Shown here one piece after another: positions 1 through 10,257 of a DNA stretch of 64,000 nucleotides. The stretch covers positions 1,116,001-1,180,000 of the forward strand of contig NZ_CP016774.1 of NCBI RefSeq assembly GCF_002288105.1, written 5' to 3'. A program made the translations under genes and the position numbers. The notes beneath the pieces were generated by a model. It was given only the letters and a program-made list of their open reading frames with translations. It was not told where the DNA came from and made no database searches. How positions within the stretch are numbered: position 1 is the first letter of the stretch; each line of letters starts with the position of its first letter. The DNA is from Candidatus Planktophila versatilis. GTDB lineage: Bacteria; Actinomycetota; Actinomycetes; Nanopelagicales; Nanopelagicaceae.

Positions 1-722
1 TGCGCAGCGCGCACAGCGTCAGTCACACCCAGAATCGAGACTAAACCGGTGTCTTTGAGCAGTGAGACGAAATCATTGAGTAGCGGTGGCACAACCCGAC
101 GTATTGCCTGAGGCAAGACAACAAAGCGCATCGTCTGCCCGGAAGTTAATCCGAGGGAACGAGCTGCTGCCCGCTGGCTTGGGTGAATAGATAAAATCCC
201 ACTTCGAATAACTTCGGCAACATAGGCGGAATAGGTAAGCACAACAGCCACAGTTCCTAAGAAAATTACATTACTTGATACTCCAGTAAGGCCTAAGGCT
301 GGAACACCAAAACCCACCAGCAAGATAATCAAGATTAGCGGTGCACCTCGGAAGATATCAACGTATGCGGTAGCTAAGAATCTAAAGGGAGTAAGCGCTG
401 GTGACTTAGTGGTTCGCAGCAGCGCCAGACCGAGTGCGATGACACCGATTGCCGCCCCACCAATAAAAGTCAGCTGTAAGTTGATCCACAGCCCGCGAAG
501 GACAGTGGGAAAGACTTCCCGGCCATAATCAATATCAAAAAAAGTTGCCTTAACAGTTTCCCAGCCTGGTGATGTCACAAGAATTGTGGCGAGTGTGCCA
601 AGCACAAAAATAGAGGAAGCCGCAGCAATACCTGCTTGCCTGCGGCTTATTGATCGGCGAGATTTACGACGCTCTAATTCACGTGAGCTTGGCGACCAAG
701 CAGAGTTTTGCTTCTCTGACAT
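1..722 (-). CDS. Amino-acid ABC transporter permease (3' end cut by window)
   Basis: Inner-membrane permease of a polar amino-acid importer (HisM/GlnP type). Only the first 240 codons lie in the window. The N-terminus is basic and soluble (about 28 residues), followed by a membrane segment, a periplasmic stretch and further helices. Near the left edge the sequence reads LPQAIRRVVPPLLNDFVSLL then KDTGL, which is the EAA-type loop that docks on the ATPase subunit in this family. The ATG at 722 is preceded 7 nt upstream by a -10-like hexamer, which supports this start. The binding-protein gene lies upstream on the same strand with a 36-nt gap, and the ATPase gene is probably beyond the left edge. 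Substrate specificity cannot be read from sequence. Confidence 0.9.
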   Translation of the reverse strand, partial: MSEKQNSAWSPSSRELERRKSRRSISRRQAGIAAASSIFVLGTLATILVTSPGWETVKATFFDIDYGREVFPTVLRGLWINLQLTFIGGAAIGVIALGLALLRTTKSPALTPFRFLATAYVDIFRGAPLILIILLVGFGVPALGLTGVSSNVIFLGTVAVVLTYSAYVAEVIRSGILSIHPSQRAAARSLGLTSGQTMRFVVLPQAIRRVVPPLLNDFVSLLKDTGLVSILGVTDAVRAA

Positions 723-735
723 GGTCGCCAAACTA
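723..735 (-). promoter_or_regulatory. Candidate leaderless promoter of the permease gene
   Basis: On the minus strand a TAGTTT hexamer (735-730) is followed by 7 nt and then the ATG at 722. No Shine-Dalgarno sequence is visible between them. The spacing matches other leaderless-type starts in this window. It may give the permease a transcript separate from the binding-protein gene. Confidence 0.45.
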
Positions 736-758
736 CCGTGTTTACTGCTGAGTTTCTA

Positions 759-1604
759 TTAAGGCTTTAATACAGGAGCGCCAGCATCAGTTGCTAGCCA
801 CTGATCTGTAATTGCGGCCAGCGTTCCATCAGCGGTAATGGCATCAACTGCGCCAGTAACGCAAGATGTGAGCTTGCTGCCCTTTGAAAGCAAGAGACCG
901 AACTGATCGCCTGCACCAGTTGATGGAAGTTGCCCAACGATGAGTCCATTTGGAACTTCAACACCTGAAAGATAGAAGGCAGTTGGAAGATCTACGACGA
1001 GACCATCAATCTGCTTGTTCTTCAGTGCTGACACACCAGCTGCATTGTCGTTAAATACCTGTGGCTTGACGCCAATCTGATTCTCAACTGCATCTAGTGA
1101 GGTTGTTCCGACAGCTGCGCCAAGCTTGGCGTCCTTAAGGTCTGCTAGTGAAGTCTTTCCTTCAATCTTGCTTCCCTTAAATGAAACGATTGCTTGTGGG
1201 GCGGTGTAATAAGGTGAAGAGAAATCAACGGCCTTCTTGCGATCATCAGTGATTGAGAATTGCTGCAAGTTGAAGTCAAACTTCTTCTCTCCTGGTGTTA
1301 CAGCTGAATCGAATGTGGTGCGGACCCAGGTGACATCTGCTGCATCAAAACCAAGCTGCTTAGCAACTGCATAAGCAACTGCGCCTTCGAAGCCTTCGCC
1401 AGATTCTGGCTTGTCATCGATAACCCATGGGTAGTAAGCAGGCTCGCCGGTTGCGATAGTGAGCTTGCCTTCAGTAATTGTTGCTAAATCTGCCTTTTCA
1501 CATGATGCTACTTGTGATGATGATGAATCTTCAGATCCGCATCCTGTGAGTGTGAGAGCAGCTGCGATAACAACTGCAGAGAAAATTCCGAAACGTTTTT
1601 GCAC
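759..1604 (-). CDS. Amino-acid ABC transporter substrate-binding lipoprotein
   Basis: Extracytoplasmic solute-binding protein of the bacterial family 3 (polar amino-acid) type, expected to deliver its ligand to the permease encoded next to it. It is 281 aa, normal for the family. Residues 1-22 form a lipoprotein signal ending in LTGC, so Cys22 should be lipidated and the protein anchored outside the membrane. The body has the two-lobed SBP_bac_3 pattern, including a DFNLQQFSITDDRKKAVDFS-type segment and a later GAAVGTTS segment. The start is a GTG at 1604 with AAGGAG five nucleotides upstream on the minus strand. The ligand is not identifiable by eye. Confidence 0.9.
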   Translation of the reverse strand: MQKRFGIFSAVVIAAALTLTGCGSEDSSSSQVASCEKADLATITEGKLTIATGEPAYYPWVIDDKPESGEGFEGAVAYAVAKQLGFDAADVTWVRTTFDSAVTPGEKKFDFNLQQFSITDDRKKAVDFSSPYYTAPQAIVSFKGSKIEGKTSLADLKDAKLGAAVGTTSLDAVENQIGVKPQVFNDNAAGVSALKNKQIDGLVVDLPTAFYLSGVEVPNGLIVGQLPSTGAGDQFGLLLSKGSKLTSCVTGAVDAITADGTLAAITDQWLATDAGAPVLKP

Positions 1605-1704
1605 GTTAACTCCTTAAGGTCGAGGCGTGATGGATACTGGATAACAGTATTAACCGAGTCCATGAATGTCGACCCGCAAATCAACCGCAGGAAGCCCATG
1701 AAAG

Positions 1705-1733
1705 CAAAAACGCCCCTCATTATGAAGGGCGTT
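1705..1733 (-). terminator. Rho-independent terminator of tRNA-Tyr
   Basis: Minus-strand hairpin with an 11-bp stem (AACGCCCTTCA paired with TGAGGGGCGTT, one G-U), a 3-nt loop and a short T run after the stem. It begins 2 nt after the encoded CCA of tRNA-Tyr. It is the clearest intrinsic terminator I saw in the window. Confidence 0.85.
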
Positions 1734-1735
1734 AC

Positions 1736-1820
1736 TGGTGGCGGGTGAAGGATTTGAACCTTCGAAGGCAGAGCCGGGGGATTTACAGTCCCCTCCCATT
1801 GGCCGCTCGGGCAACCCGCC
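1736..1820 (-). tRNA. tRNA-Tyr (GTA anticodon)
   Basis: An 85-nt minus-strand cloverleaf including an encoded CCA tail. The 7-bp acceptor stem pairs GGCGGGT with ACCCGCC. The anticodon loop is CTGTAAA, giving anticodon GTA (tyrosine). It has a long variable arm as expected for a class II tRNA-Tyr, and a normal T arm with GGTTCAAATCC. It stands alone between the divergent yajQ gene and the ABC binding-protein gene, and is followed at once by its own terminator. Confidence 0.97.
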
Positions 1821-1915
1821 AGGGTCATACAAGTCTTACGGCGCTTTGGTAGTGCGAGCGGCAAACGATACCTTAGGCGCTGGAACTTTAAAAATCACAG
1901 GGGAGCCTCACAACA

Positions 1916-2404
1916 ATGGCTGATAGCAGTTTTGACGTAGTCTCAAAGATTGACCGGATGGAGCTAGATAACGCCATTAATCAGGCTATTCGCGAGATTG
2001 ATACCCGCTTTGACTTTAAGAACACCGGTGCAAAGATTGAATTAACAGGTGACAAGATTGCAATTGAGGCAGATACCGAAGAGCGCGCAAAGGCAACACT
2101 CGATGTTGTCAAAGATAAGTTAATTAAGCGCGGTGTATCACTTAAACACTTAGAGGCACCTGAACCTCAATTATCAGGCAAGATTTACAAGATTGCTTGT
2201 ACTTTAAAAGAGGGAATCTCAACTGAGAATGCCAAGAAGGTTGCCAAGTTTCTGCGTGATGAGGGTCCGAAGTCAATTAAGACCCAGATTCAGGGTGATG
2301 AGCTTCGTGTGACATCTAAGAGCCGTGATGATCTGCAAGAGGCTATCGAGCAAATTAAGAATGGTAAATTTGATTTTGCTGTTCAGTTTGTTAACTTCCG
2401 CTAA
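1916..2404 (+). CDS. yajQ: YajQ family nucleotide-binding protein (DUF520)
   Basis: Small cytoplasmic protein of the YajQ/DUF520 family, 162 aa, which is the usual full length. It starts with the conserved [18 protein letters not shown] segment and contains the typical RFDFKNTGA motif. Members bind nucleotides, and some bind cyclic di-GMP and act as transcriptional co-regulators; that role is known from proteobacteria and is only a possibility here. The ATG at 1916 has a purine-rich AGGGGAG about 9-10 nt upstream. rarD begins directly at the next base after the stop, so the two are probably cotranscribed. Confidence 0.93.
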   Translation: MADSSFDVVSKIDRMELDNAINQAIREIDTRFDFKNTGAKIELTGDKIAIEADTEERAKATLDVVKDKLIKRGVSLKHLEAPEPQLSGKIYKIACTLKEGISTENAKKVAKFLRDEGPKSIKTQIQGDELRVTSKSRDDLQEAIEQIKNGKFDFAVQFVNFR

Positions 2405-3316
2405 GTGGCAGGTAAACGTAGCGAGTATTCACTAGGGCTACTCTTTGGAATTAGCTCCTACGTTATCTGGGGGCTGCTGCCCTTGTATTGGCCACTGCTG
2501 CAACCGGCGAATGCGCTAGAAATAGTTGCTCACCGCGCTGTTTGGACGCTGGTTTTTTGTCTAATGGTTCTGGCACTGACCAAACAGATTTACTCCACCT
2601 TGCAGTTCGTGAAGAATCCAAAGATTATGGTGGTGCTACTGCTGAGCACAGTCCTGATCTCCATCAACTGGATTACCTATATCTGGGCCGTTAATCATGG
2701 ACATGTGGTTGAGGCAGCTCTCGGTTATTACATCAGCCCACTCGTTATCATCGCATTCGGCATCATTATTCTGCGCGAAAAAATGCGACCGTTGCAATGG
2801 GTTTCAGTTGCAATAGCTGCCTTCGGTGTATTAGTTCTCACTATTGATTATGGCCGGCTCCCCTGGATAGCACTCGCACTTGCACTCTCATGGGGTAGCT
2901 ATGGGTTAGTAAAGAAGAAACTAAACCTGGGCGCCGTTGAAGGGATCACAATTGAGACGCTTATTTCGCTGCTTCCTTACGCTGGATATTTAATCTTTCT
3001 CGGCCAGCAAGGCAGCGGATCCTTTGGCCAATCCCCTGGACTCACACTGCTCTTGATTAGCGCCGGGGCGGTCACAGCTATTCCACTTCTCTTGTTTAAC
3101 GGATCTACTACTCGTTTGCCATATAGCACTATCGGGCTCTTGCAATACATCACTCCAACAATTCTATTTTCTATTGGAGTCTGGGTACGTCACGAAGCTA
3201 TGCCTACTGCGCGCTGGATCGGCTTCTTCCTAATCTGGTGCGCACTAATAGCACTCGGTGTAGATCTCGTGCGATCAAGCAGAACGGTCGATAATCGCAT
3301 CACAGAGGGAAAATAA
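2405..3316 (+). CDS. rarD: RarD-like EamA family permease
   Basis: Integral membrane protein of the drug/metabolite transporter superfamily. At 303 aa with about ten hydrophobic helices it matches RarD (two EamA repeats). The N-terminal GLLFGISSYVIWGLLPLYWP and the following AHRAVWT are typical of RarD. RarD was named for chloramphenicol sensitivity in E. coli, but its natural substrate is unknown. It starts with GTG immediately after the yajQ TAA, with no spacer. Its last 42 bp overlap the 3' end of the convergent polyprenyl synthase gene. Confidence 0.88.
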   Translation: MAGKRSEYSLGLLFGISSYVIWGLLPLYWPLLQPANALEIVAHRAVWTLVFCLMVLALTKQIYSTLQFVKNPKIMVVLLLSTVLISINWITYIWAVNHGHVVEAALGYYISPLVIIAFGIIILREKMRPLQWVSVAIAAFGVLVLTIDYGRLPWIALALALSWGSYGLVKKKLNLGAVEGITIETLISLLPYAGYLIFLGQQGSGSFGQSPGLTLLLISAGAVTAIPLLLFNGSTTRLPYSTIGLLQYITPTILFSIGVWVRHEAMPTARWIGFFLIWCALIALGVDLVRSSRTVDNRITEGK

Positions 3317-4264
3317 AGCTCCAGTCACATCATTAACTGGCAGTGGACCAAGGGCGGTGCGCGCATCGCGTGCAATATCGAGTAACTGCGCGCGTGACTG
3401 CGCTATTGCATCGTGTGTGCGTAGCTCCTTTAATACTTGAGCAACCACAGCTTCATCTTTAATAGGTGCTTTAAGTAACTTAATGAGCGCGCGATCTTTG
3501 GAATCAGTTGAATTCATAACATTGAGTGTGACCAAAGTGGGAATACCTTCACGTAGATCTGTTCCTGGAGTCTTTCCTGATTCATGAGACTCACTTGCGA
3601 TATCAATAATGTCATCTGCTAATTGGAAGGCAATACCAATTTTCTCACCAAAGACGGTCAGTGTCTCCTTTATTTCATTGGGTGCCCCTGAGACCATCGC
3701 ACCAAAGCGAGCACTGGCTGAAATAAGTGAACCAGTCTTATCTGCTACCACCTGCATGTAATGCTCTAACGGTGCTTGCCCGTTCTGTGGTCCTTGTGTT
3801 TCCATAATCTGACCAATAACAAGACGTTCAAATGTTGATGCTTGTAGTCGCACCGCTTCTGGTCCGATATCTGCCAGCAACGCAGAAACCTTTGCAAAGA
3901 GGTAATCACCAGTCAGAATTGCAACGGTATTTCCCCAGCGGTTATTAGCACTTACAACACCACGACGAAGTGGTGCTTCATCCATCACATCATCGTGATA
4001 GAGGGTAGCCACGTGGGTTAATTCGCAGACAGCTGCTGATTCAATAATTCCGAACTTATTCTTATCACCGTAGTGCGATGCAAGGATGGTCAGTAGTGGA
4101 CGTAATCGCTTGCCACCAGCGGCAACTAAATGTCGAGAGGTCTCTTCCACCAGCGGGTAATCACCTTGGATATGGCTAAAGAGCAGGTCTTCCACCTTCT
4201 TCATACTCGCTTTGAGTTCAACCTCAAGGGCTGGTGCTAAACCCGGAATTCCAAAGGATGACAT
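3275..4264 (-). CDS. Polyprenyl diphosphate synthase (menaquinone side chain)
   Basis: Trans-isoprenyl diphosphate synthase that condenses isopentenyl diphosphate units onto an allylic primer. It is 329 aa. The two Asp-rich metal-binding motifs are DDVMD (residues 91-95) and DDIID (217-221), with GGKRLRP near residue 50 for substrate binding. Family and context (nuo operon, menaquinone genes) suggest that it makes the long side chain for MenA, in the manner of heptaprenyl to nonaprenyl synthases such as GrcC/IspB; chain length is inferred. Its ATG overlaps the nuoN stop (TGATG), so it is the last gene of the nuo operon and translationally coupled to it. Confidence 0.9.
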   Translation of the reverse strand: MSSFGIPGLAPALEVELKASMKKVEDLLFSHIQGDYPLVEETSRHLVAAGGKRLRPLLTILASHYGDKNKFGIIESAAVCELTHVATLYHDDVMDEAPLRRGVVSANNRWGNTVAILTGDYLFAKVSALLADIGPEAVRLQASTFERLVIGQIMETQGPQNGQAPLEHYMQVVADKTGSLISASARFGAMVSGAPNEIKETLTVFGEKIGIAFQLADDIIDIASESHESGKTPGTDLREGIPTLVTLNVMNSTDSKDRALIKLLKAPIKDEAVVAQVLKELRTHDAIAQSRAQLLDIARDARTALGPLPVNDVTGALFSLCDAIIDRSA

Positions 4265-5781
4265 CAGCGAATAAAGGTGGCAGTTGTTGCGATGAAGTCA
4301 ATCAGCGGCGCTGGGTAGATTCCAAGAATCAAAGTCAGCACAGATGCAACAGTTATTGTGATTGTGGTCAGCGCTGATGGAATCACTACTGATGTTCCAT
4401 CTTCAACCGGATCTTTAAAGAACATCAAGACAATGACGCGAATATAGAAGAAGGCGGCGACTGCAGATGAAAGAACACCGGCGATAAGAATTGAGGTGCT
4501 TCCTGATTCGTATGCAGCGGAGAAGATGGAGAACTTTCCAATGAATCCTGATGTCAACGGAATGCCGGCAAAGGCAAGTAAGAAGAAGGCAAAGGCAGAT
4601 GCTAATAGTGGTGAGCGCTTTCCAAGACCGCTCCAACGGTTGAGGTCACCGACTTCACCGGATGCATCGCGCACAAGTGTGACGATTCCAAAGGCACCAA
4701 TTGTGGCAACGCCATAGGCAAATAGATAGAAGATGGAAGCTTCTAGGCCTGTTTTACTTAAAGCAATAACGCCAGCAAGCAAGAAACCAGCATGGGCAAT
4801 GGAGGAGTAAGCAAGCATGCGCTTAACATCGCGTTGGGTGATTGCAACGACTGAACCAAAGACCATCGTGATAATTGCAATGATGACCATCGCAGGACGC
4901 CACTGCCACTCAGCATTTGCAATTGCCACATAGAAGATGCGAAGGATTGCGCCAAATGCTGCAACCTTTGTCGCTGCTGCCATAAATCCAGTGATTGCAG
5001 TCGGTGCGCCTTGATACACATCAGGTGACCAGGCATGAAATGGCACTGCGCCCACTTTAAAGAGAAGTCCGATAGAGATAAAGGCGATTCCTAGAAGTAG
5101 GAAGACATCATTGCCGGCCCCGCCAATAACACTGGCTTGGATTCCGGCCAAAGTAATGGAACCTGAGTAACCGAAAAGATAAGCAATTCCTAGTAGGAAG
5201 AAGGCGGAAGAGAATGCACCAAGAAGGAAGTACTTAAGTGCTGCCTCTTGCGAAGCCAATCTACGACGACGTGAAAGTCCAGCCATGAGATAGAGAGGAA
5301 GTGAGAGCACTTCCAGTGCCACAAAAAGCGTAATCAGATCAGTAGCAACCGGAAATAGCAGCATTCCGGCCACTGCAAAAAGTGTGAGTGGGAAAACTTC
5401 GGTGACGCGCAGATCAGATTGCACCGCATCACGTTCTTCCTCTGATCCTGGAACCGATGCTGCTAGCGCTGTGAAGTTCTCTTGATCTGCAATCAGAAAT
5501 ATGGAGAGCACAGCGATAATGAGAATGGAACCCTGCAGCAGTACTCCCACGCCATCGAATGCAACCGAGCCCATTGCGGCATCGACTGAAGTTTGGGTGC
5601 GCACGCGCATGAGCGCTGCAAAGGATGCTACGAGTGAAAAGATTGAGACAAAGAGTTGCGATGAGTAACGCGAAGCACGAGGGGCAAAGGCTTCGATGAG
5701 TACGCCAGCTAGAGCGCCAGCCAGCACAATCAGAATGGGAGCCAGTTGGGCGTAATTAAGGGTAGGGGAGATAAATTCCAT
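4264..5781 (-). CDS. nuoN: NADH-quinone oxidoreductase subunit N
   Basis: Antiporter-like membrane subunit of respiratory complex I (type I NADH:menaquinone oxidoreductase), one of three proton-pumping channels. It is 505 aa with about 14 hydrophobic segments and the proton_antipo_M core, including the LYLMAGLSRRRRLASQEAALKY-region loop and the AYSSIAHAGFLLAG helix. Lysines and a glutamate in the transmembrane core are preserved. It directly follows nuoM (next base after its stop) and overlaps the polyprenyl synthase start. Confidence 0.96.
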   Translation of the reverse strand: MEFISPTLNYAQLAPILIVLAGALAGVLIEAFAPRASRYSSQLFVSIFSLVASFAALMRVRTQTSVDAAMGSVAFDGVGVLLQGSILIIAVLSIFLIADQENFTALAASVPGSEEERDAVQSDLRVTEVFPLTLFAVAGMLLFPVATDLITLFVALEVLSLPLYLMAGLSRRRRLASQEAALKYFLLGAFSSAFFLLGIAYLFGYSGSITLAGIQASVIGGAGNDVFLLLGIAFISIGLLFKVGAVPFHAWSPDVYQGAPTAITGFMAAATKVAAFGAILRIFYVAIANAEWQWRPAMVIIAIITMVFGSVVAITQRDVKRMLAYSSIAHAGFLLAGVIALSKTGLEASIFYLFAYGVATIGAFGIVTLVRDASGEVGDLNRWSGLGKRSPLLASAFAFFLLAFAGIPLTSGFIGKFSIFSAAYESGSTSILIAGVLSSAVAAFFYIRVIVLMFFKDPVEDGTSVVIPSALTTITITVASVLTLILGIYPAPLIDFIATTATFIR

Positions 5782-7299
5782 TTACTTACCTGCGCCCTCT
5801 GTTGGTATTGGATCGGTAAATCCCTGCACTTCCAGAACGTGCGCAGATGCCGGATTAATGACGTTAAGTAGTGGTGATGGATAGAAACCGAGGGCAATAA
5901 TGATTGCCATCACTGGCGCAATAGCAATCTTTTCCCGCAGGTTTAAATCTGGCAAGTTCTCATTGCCAGGAGTAGTAGGACCATGCAGCGCCTTCTGCAC
6001 CGGAATTAAAATATAGAGCGCGGCAAGCACGATTCCGAAGGTGGCAATGACGGCCGCAACTGGATAACGAGTAAATGTTCCCACCAAAACTAAGAACTCA
6101 CTGACGAAGCTTGATAGTCCAGGAAGTGCCAGCGATGACATGCCGGCGATAAAGAAGGACCAGGCCATTACTGGTGTGACACGTTGTAAGCCACCGAAGT
6201 CAGCAATTGTGGATGACCCACGACGAGCTGCCATCCAGCCGGCCACAATAAATAGCGCCGCCGTTGAGAAGCCGTGGTTGAACATATAAAGAGTTGCACC
6301 GCTATGGCCTTGCGTAGTCATGGCGAAGATTCCCATAGTGATAAATCCGAAGTGAGAGATAGATGTGTAAGCAATCAGGCGCTTAATATCAGTAGCCCCA
6401 ATTGCTAGGAAGGCGCCGTAGATAATTGAGATTACAGCCAGAGTAATAATGATTGGCGTGAAGGTCTTGCTCGCATCTGGAAAGAGTGTGAGGCAGAAAC
6501 GAATCATTCCAAATGTTCCGACTTTATCTAGAACCCCAAGGAGTAACACAGATGTTCCTGGAGTTGCAGAGGATGCGGCATCTGGAAGCCAGGTATGTAG
6601 CGGCCATAGTGGAGCCTTGATGGCAAAGGCGATAAAGAAACCGAGGAAGAGCAGGTTCTGTGTAGTCGGGCTCATGTAATTATGAAGCTCGGATAATTTG
6701 TTGATATCAAATGTGTGTCCACCATTAGCACCGGAAATCACATAGAGACCAATGATTGAGGCGAGCATTAAGAGGCCACCGAAGAGGCTGTAAAGCAAGA
6801 ACTTCACGGCTGCTGCTGCGCGATCGCCACTGCCATATCCACCAATGAGGAAGTAGACCGGAATCAACATCGCTTCGAAGATGACGTAGAACAGGAATAC
6901 ATCTGTTGCCGCAAAGACACCAATCATCATCGTTTCTAGAACAAGAATGAGCATGTAGAAGACTTTGGCAGACCAGCGTCCGCCTTCAGATTCTTTCCAC
7001 CCAGCCAAGACCACAATGGGCGCAAGGAGCACGGACATCAGAATAAGAACGAGTGAGAGTCCATCAACACCGACTGCGTAATTGATTCCAAATGAAGGAA
7101 TCCAAGCAACTGATTGCACAAACTGGAATGAAGTATCGGCTGCATTAAAGTTAAACCAGGTGAGCACGCCAGAGATTGCAACTAATAGCGTGGTGGCAAG
7201 TGCTGCCTGCTTAATGCGCAGTACTTGATCACTCGGAATTACTGCAAGTAGTAGCGTGCCAAGGATTGGAAGCAACATCATTGTGGTCAGCGCGTTCAT
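5782..7299 (-). CDS. nuoM: NADH-quinone oxidoreductase subunit M
   Basis: Second antiporter-like proton-pumping membrane subunit of complex I. From the chosen start it is 505 aa, the normal size. It has the family segments [17 protein letters not shown] and [16 protein letters not shown] place the start at the ATG at 7299, because it overlaps the nuoL stop in an ATGA arrangement and gives the expected [15 protein letters not shown]-terminus. A further in-frame start five codons upstream is possible but less likely. It sits between nuoL and nuoN in the standard order. Confidence 0.95.
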   Translation of the reverse strand: MNALTTMMLLPILGTLLLAVIPSDQVLRIKQAALATTLLVAISGVLTWFNFNAADTSFQFVQSVAWIPSFGINYAVGVDGLSLVLILMSVLLAPIVVLAGWKESEGGRWSAKVFYMLILVLETMMIGVFAATDVFLFYVIFEAMLIPVYFLIGGYGSGDRAAAAVKFLLYSLFGGLLMLASIIGLYVISGANGGHTFDINKLSELHNYMSPTTQNLLFLGFFIAFAIKAPLWPLHTWLPDAASSATPGTSVLLLGVLDKVGTFGMIRFCLTLFPDASKTFTPIIITLAVISIIYGAFLAIGATDIKRLIAYTSISHFGFITMGIFAMTTQGHSGATLYMFNHGFSTAALFIVAGWMAARRGSSTIADFGGLQRVTPVMAWSFFIAGMSSLALPGLSSFVSEFLVLVGTFTRYPVAAVIATFGIVLAALYILIPVQKALHGPTTPGNENLPDLNLREKIAIAPVMAIIIALGFYPSPLLNVINPASAHVLEVQGFTDPIPTEGAGK

Positions 7300-9188
7300 T
7301 GTGTGACCACCCAAATTGCTGCAATCAGGACTACGGCGCCAATAAGAATGAGGGCGGCGTAGCTGCGGGCAAAACCAGTCTGTGTCTTTCGAAGTTCAGA
7401 TCCAGTGCTTAACGCCGTGCGTCCAACCAGGCGCACAGTGCCATCGACAACACTGTCATCGCCCTTAACGAGGAGTCGTGTGAGTACTTGTCCAGGGCGC
7501 ATAAATACCGCTTCGTTAAATGAATCTTGCAACAAATCTTTACGTGCAATGCGAGTAAATTCTGTGACATTTTCTGGCGCTTCGGCATCAACATCTGAAA
7601 ATTGATACTTTATCAGTGCGATAGAAACACCAATAATGACGGCAGTAATTGCCATCCCTGAAACAACTATTGCCGGCAAGAACTCTTCATGTTCGCCATG
7701 CTCACCGAATACCGGTTCCAACCAATGCACGAGCCCATCGCCACGAGTAAATAGGTACCCGGTTGTTACAGACCCCACTGCCAAAACAGCCATAGGTAGC
7801 CACATCAGAAATGGTGACTCGTGCGGATGTTGATCTTCTTCCCAACGCTCTGGTGAAGTAAATGTCAGCACCATGACACGAGTCATATAGAAGGCGGTGA
7901 TAGCTGCGCCAAGTAGGGCGGTAGATCCCAAGAGAATTCCTTTTATGCCACCAGCATTGAAGGCGGTCTCAATAATTGCATCTTTGGAGTAGAAACCAGC
8001 AAATGGTGGAACGCCAATGATTGCCAGATAACCAAGTCCAAAGGTGGCAAAGGTAATCGGCATAAATTTACGGAGTGCTCCATAACGACGCATATTCACT
8101 TGGTCGTTCATGCCATGCATGACCGAACCAGCACCTAAGAACATGCCAGCTTTAAAGAAACCGTGTGTCAGTAAGTGCATGATTGCAAATGCATATCCAG
8201 CAGGTCCAAGGCCAGCCGCCAAGATCATGTAACCAATCTGGGACATAGTTGACGCTGCCAGTGCCTTCTTAATGTCATCTTTTGCAGTACCAACAAGGGC
8301 ACCAAAAATCAGAGTAACTGCTCCGACAATAACGACTAGAAGTTGCGCTGTTGGTGCGGCATCAAAAATAAAGTTAGATCGAGTAATGAGATAGACACCA
8401 GCTGTCACCATCGTTGCTGCGTGAATGAGTGCAGATACTGGTGTTGGACCAGCCATCGCATCGCCAAGCCACGCTTGCAATGGGAATTGCGCCGACTTAC
8501 CAGCGGCTGCCACTAACAACATAAGTCCAATGCCAGTGAGTGCGGCAGTCGATGCCGTCTCTGAGGCTTCTTTAACGCCACTAAAGGAGACAGTTCCAAG
8601 AGTTGCAAAGGCGATCATGATGGCAAAGGAGAGACCCATATCGCCAATACGGTTCATGACAAATGCCTTCTTTGATGCAGTTGCATATGCCGGCTTCTGA
8701 TTCCAGAAACCGATCAAGAGGTAGGAAGCAAGACCTACGCCCTCCCAGCCCACATAGAGGTTGAGGTAGGAATCTCCGAGAACCAGCAAGAGCATGGCGG
8801 CGATAAAGAGGTTGAGATAAGCAAAGAAGCGACGTCGGTCTCGGTCATGAGACATATAAGAGATTGAATAGATATGAATCAGGGTGCCCACACCGGTAAT
8901 GAGGAGTACAAAGCAGATTGAGAGTTGATCAAGTAAGAGCCCGGCATCTACGTTAAATGTTCCAACGCTAATCCAAGAAAAGAGCTTCTGCGAAAATGCT
9001 CGCTCTTCTGGCTCACGTGCAAGCATCTGCGTGAGTTGATAAATACCCACACCAAATGAACTTGCCGAAAGTGCGGTGGCAAGCAGGTGGCCCCACTTAT
9101 CGGCCCGACGTCCAGTGAGTAATAGAATTACCGCTCCTGCAAGTGGCAGGGCGATGAGATATCCGAGAGATGTCGAAGTAGTCATCAT
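7296..9188 (-). CDS. nuoL: NADH-quinone oxidoreductase subunit L
   Basis: Largest antiporter-like subunit of complex I, carrying the long lateral helix that spans the membrane arm. It is 630 aa, as expected. Conserved parts include the N-terminal Proton_antipo_N region ([20 protein letters not shown]), the [17 protein letters not shown] helix and [20 protein letters not shown]. The ATG at 9188 overlaps the nuoK stop (TAATG), and a second ATG follows directly. The final helix and amphipathic segment at the C-terminus are present, so the gene appears intact. Confidence 0.96.
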   Translation of the reverse strand: MMTTSTSLGYLIALPLAGAVILLLTGRRADKWGHLLATALSASSFGVGIYQLTQMLAREPEERAFSQKLFSWISVGTFNVDAGLLLDQLSICFVLLITGVGTLIHIYSISYMSHDRDRRRFFAYLNLFIAAMLLLVLGDSYLNLYVGWEGVGLASYLLIGFWNQKPAYATASKKAFVMNRIGDMGLSFAIMIAFATLGTVSFSGVKEASETASTAALTGIGLMLLVAAAGKSAQFPLQAWLGDAMAGPTPVSALIHAATMVTAGVYLITRSNFIFDAAPTAQLLVVIVGAVTLIFGALVGTAKDDIKKALAASTMSQIGYMILAAGLGPAGYAFAIMHLLTHGFFKAGMFLGAGSVMHGMNDQVNMRRYGALRKFMPITFATFGLGYLAIIGVPPFAGFYSKDAIIETAFNAGGIKGILLGSTALLGAAITAFYMTRVMVLTFTSPERWEEDQHPHESPFLMWLPMAVLAVGSVTTGYLFTRGDGLVHWLEPVFGEHGEHEEFLPAIVVSGMAITAVIIGVSIALIKYQFSDVDAEAPENVTEFTRIARKDLLQDSFNEAVFMRPGQVLTRLLVKGDDSVVDGTVRLVGRTALSTGSELRKTQTGFARSYAALILIGAVVLIAAIWVVTQ

Positions 9189-9487
9189 TATCGCTTCAAC
9201 AAACTAGCGTCATCGACAGAGGCAGAACGACGTGAGCGATAAATCGTCACGATAATTGCGAGTCCAACCACAACTTCACATGCAGCCACGACCATCGTAA
9301 AGAAGGCAACGACCTGACCATCGAGGGTGCCATTAATGCGTGAGAAAGTAACGAGGGTGAGGTTTGCCGCATTGAGCATCAGCTCGACACACATAAAGAC
9401 AACAATTGCATTACGACGGACAACAACACCGACTGCGCCAATTGTGAAAAGAAGGGCTGCTAAGTAGAGATAGTTATACGGATTCAT
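9188..9487 (-). CDS. nuoK: NADH-quinone oxidoreductase subunit K
   Basis: Small three-helix membrane subunit of complex I, 99 aa. It carries the two conserved membrane glutamates: one in the [14 protein letters not shown] helix and one in the [13 protein letters not shown] helix, both needed for proton transfer in the family. It lies between nuoJ (1-bp overlap) and nuoL, the canonical order. Confidence 0.96.
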   Translation of the reverse strand: MNPYNYLYLAALLFTIGAVGVVVRRNAIVVFMCVELMLNAANLTLVTFSRINGTLDGQVVAFFTMVVAACEVVVGLAIIVTIYRSRRSASVDDASLLKR

Positions 9488-10257
9488 TACTTCTCCTCCG
9501 CAACCGTGTTATCAACTTCGCCGAGTTCAAAGGATCGAGATTCCAAGATATCCCCACGTGCTTTCAGCGTTGCCGAAATTGAGGTAGGTGCGGCGCTTCC
9601 ATCAGGAAGCAGCGCTGGCACATCTACTGCGTTGTGACGGGCATAAACACCTGGGCTAGGAAGTCCGGCCGCACCTGCAAGTGAGCCTGTTCGAAAACGT
9701 GCAATTGATTGTTCGCGTTGGGTAGGGCGAGCAACACTTCGTTGGTGATGAGCAAGAACCATGGCGCCAAGGGCTGCCGTAATTAACAACGCAGAGACGA
9801 CTTCAAAAGGGAAGACATAGGTAGAAAAGAGCTTGGCGGCAAGGCCTTCCACATTTCCATTGGCATTTGCAGCGGTAAGGCCGACGGCATCACGGCCCAA
9901 TGACGCTCTGCCAATCAGAGAGACAAAAAGACCACCAAAGCCAACGGCTGCGGTAATTGCTATCGGGCGAAGACCAGAAATTGTTTCGGTCAATGAATCA
10001 GAGGCATCGACACCGACGAGCATCAAAATAAAGAGGAAGAGCATCATGACTGCCCCTGTATAAACCACAATCTGAACAATGCCGAGGAAGAGTGCATCTT
10101 GTGCAATATAGAAAATGGCAAGAGTAATCATGACCCAGGCAAGTAAGAGCGCGGAGTGCACAGCTTTCTTTACCAGGAGCATTCCGAGCGCCGCAATAAC
10201 TGAAAGTGGAGCAAGCACCCAGAACATGATGGTTTCAGGAGTTTGAATCTCTAGCAT
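9487..10257 (-). CDS. nuoJ: NADH-quinone oxidoreductase subunit J
   Basis: Membrane subunit J of complex I, 256 aa. The first about 170 residues hold five hydrophobic helices, including the conserved [19 protein letters not shown] helix with its pi-bulge region. The remaining about 85 residues form a polar, cytoplasmic tail containing a [11 protein letters not shown] segment. Longer NuoJ proteins with such a tail occur in other actinobacteria, so the extension is not an artefact. It overlaps nuoI and nuoK by one base each. Confidence 0.94.
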   Translation of the reverse strand: MLEIQTPETIMFWVLAPLSVIAALGMLLVKKAVHSALLLAWVMITLAIFYIAQDALFLGIVQIVVYTGAVMMLFLFILMLVGVDASDSLTETISGLRPIAITAAVGFGGLFVSLIGRASLGRDAVGLTAANANGNVEGLAAKLFSTYVFPFEVVSALLITAALGAMVLAHHQRSVARPTQREQSIARFRTGSLAGAAGLPSPGVYARHNAVDVPALLPDGSAAPTSISATLKARGDILESRSFELGEVDNTVAEEK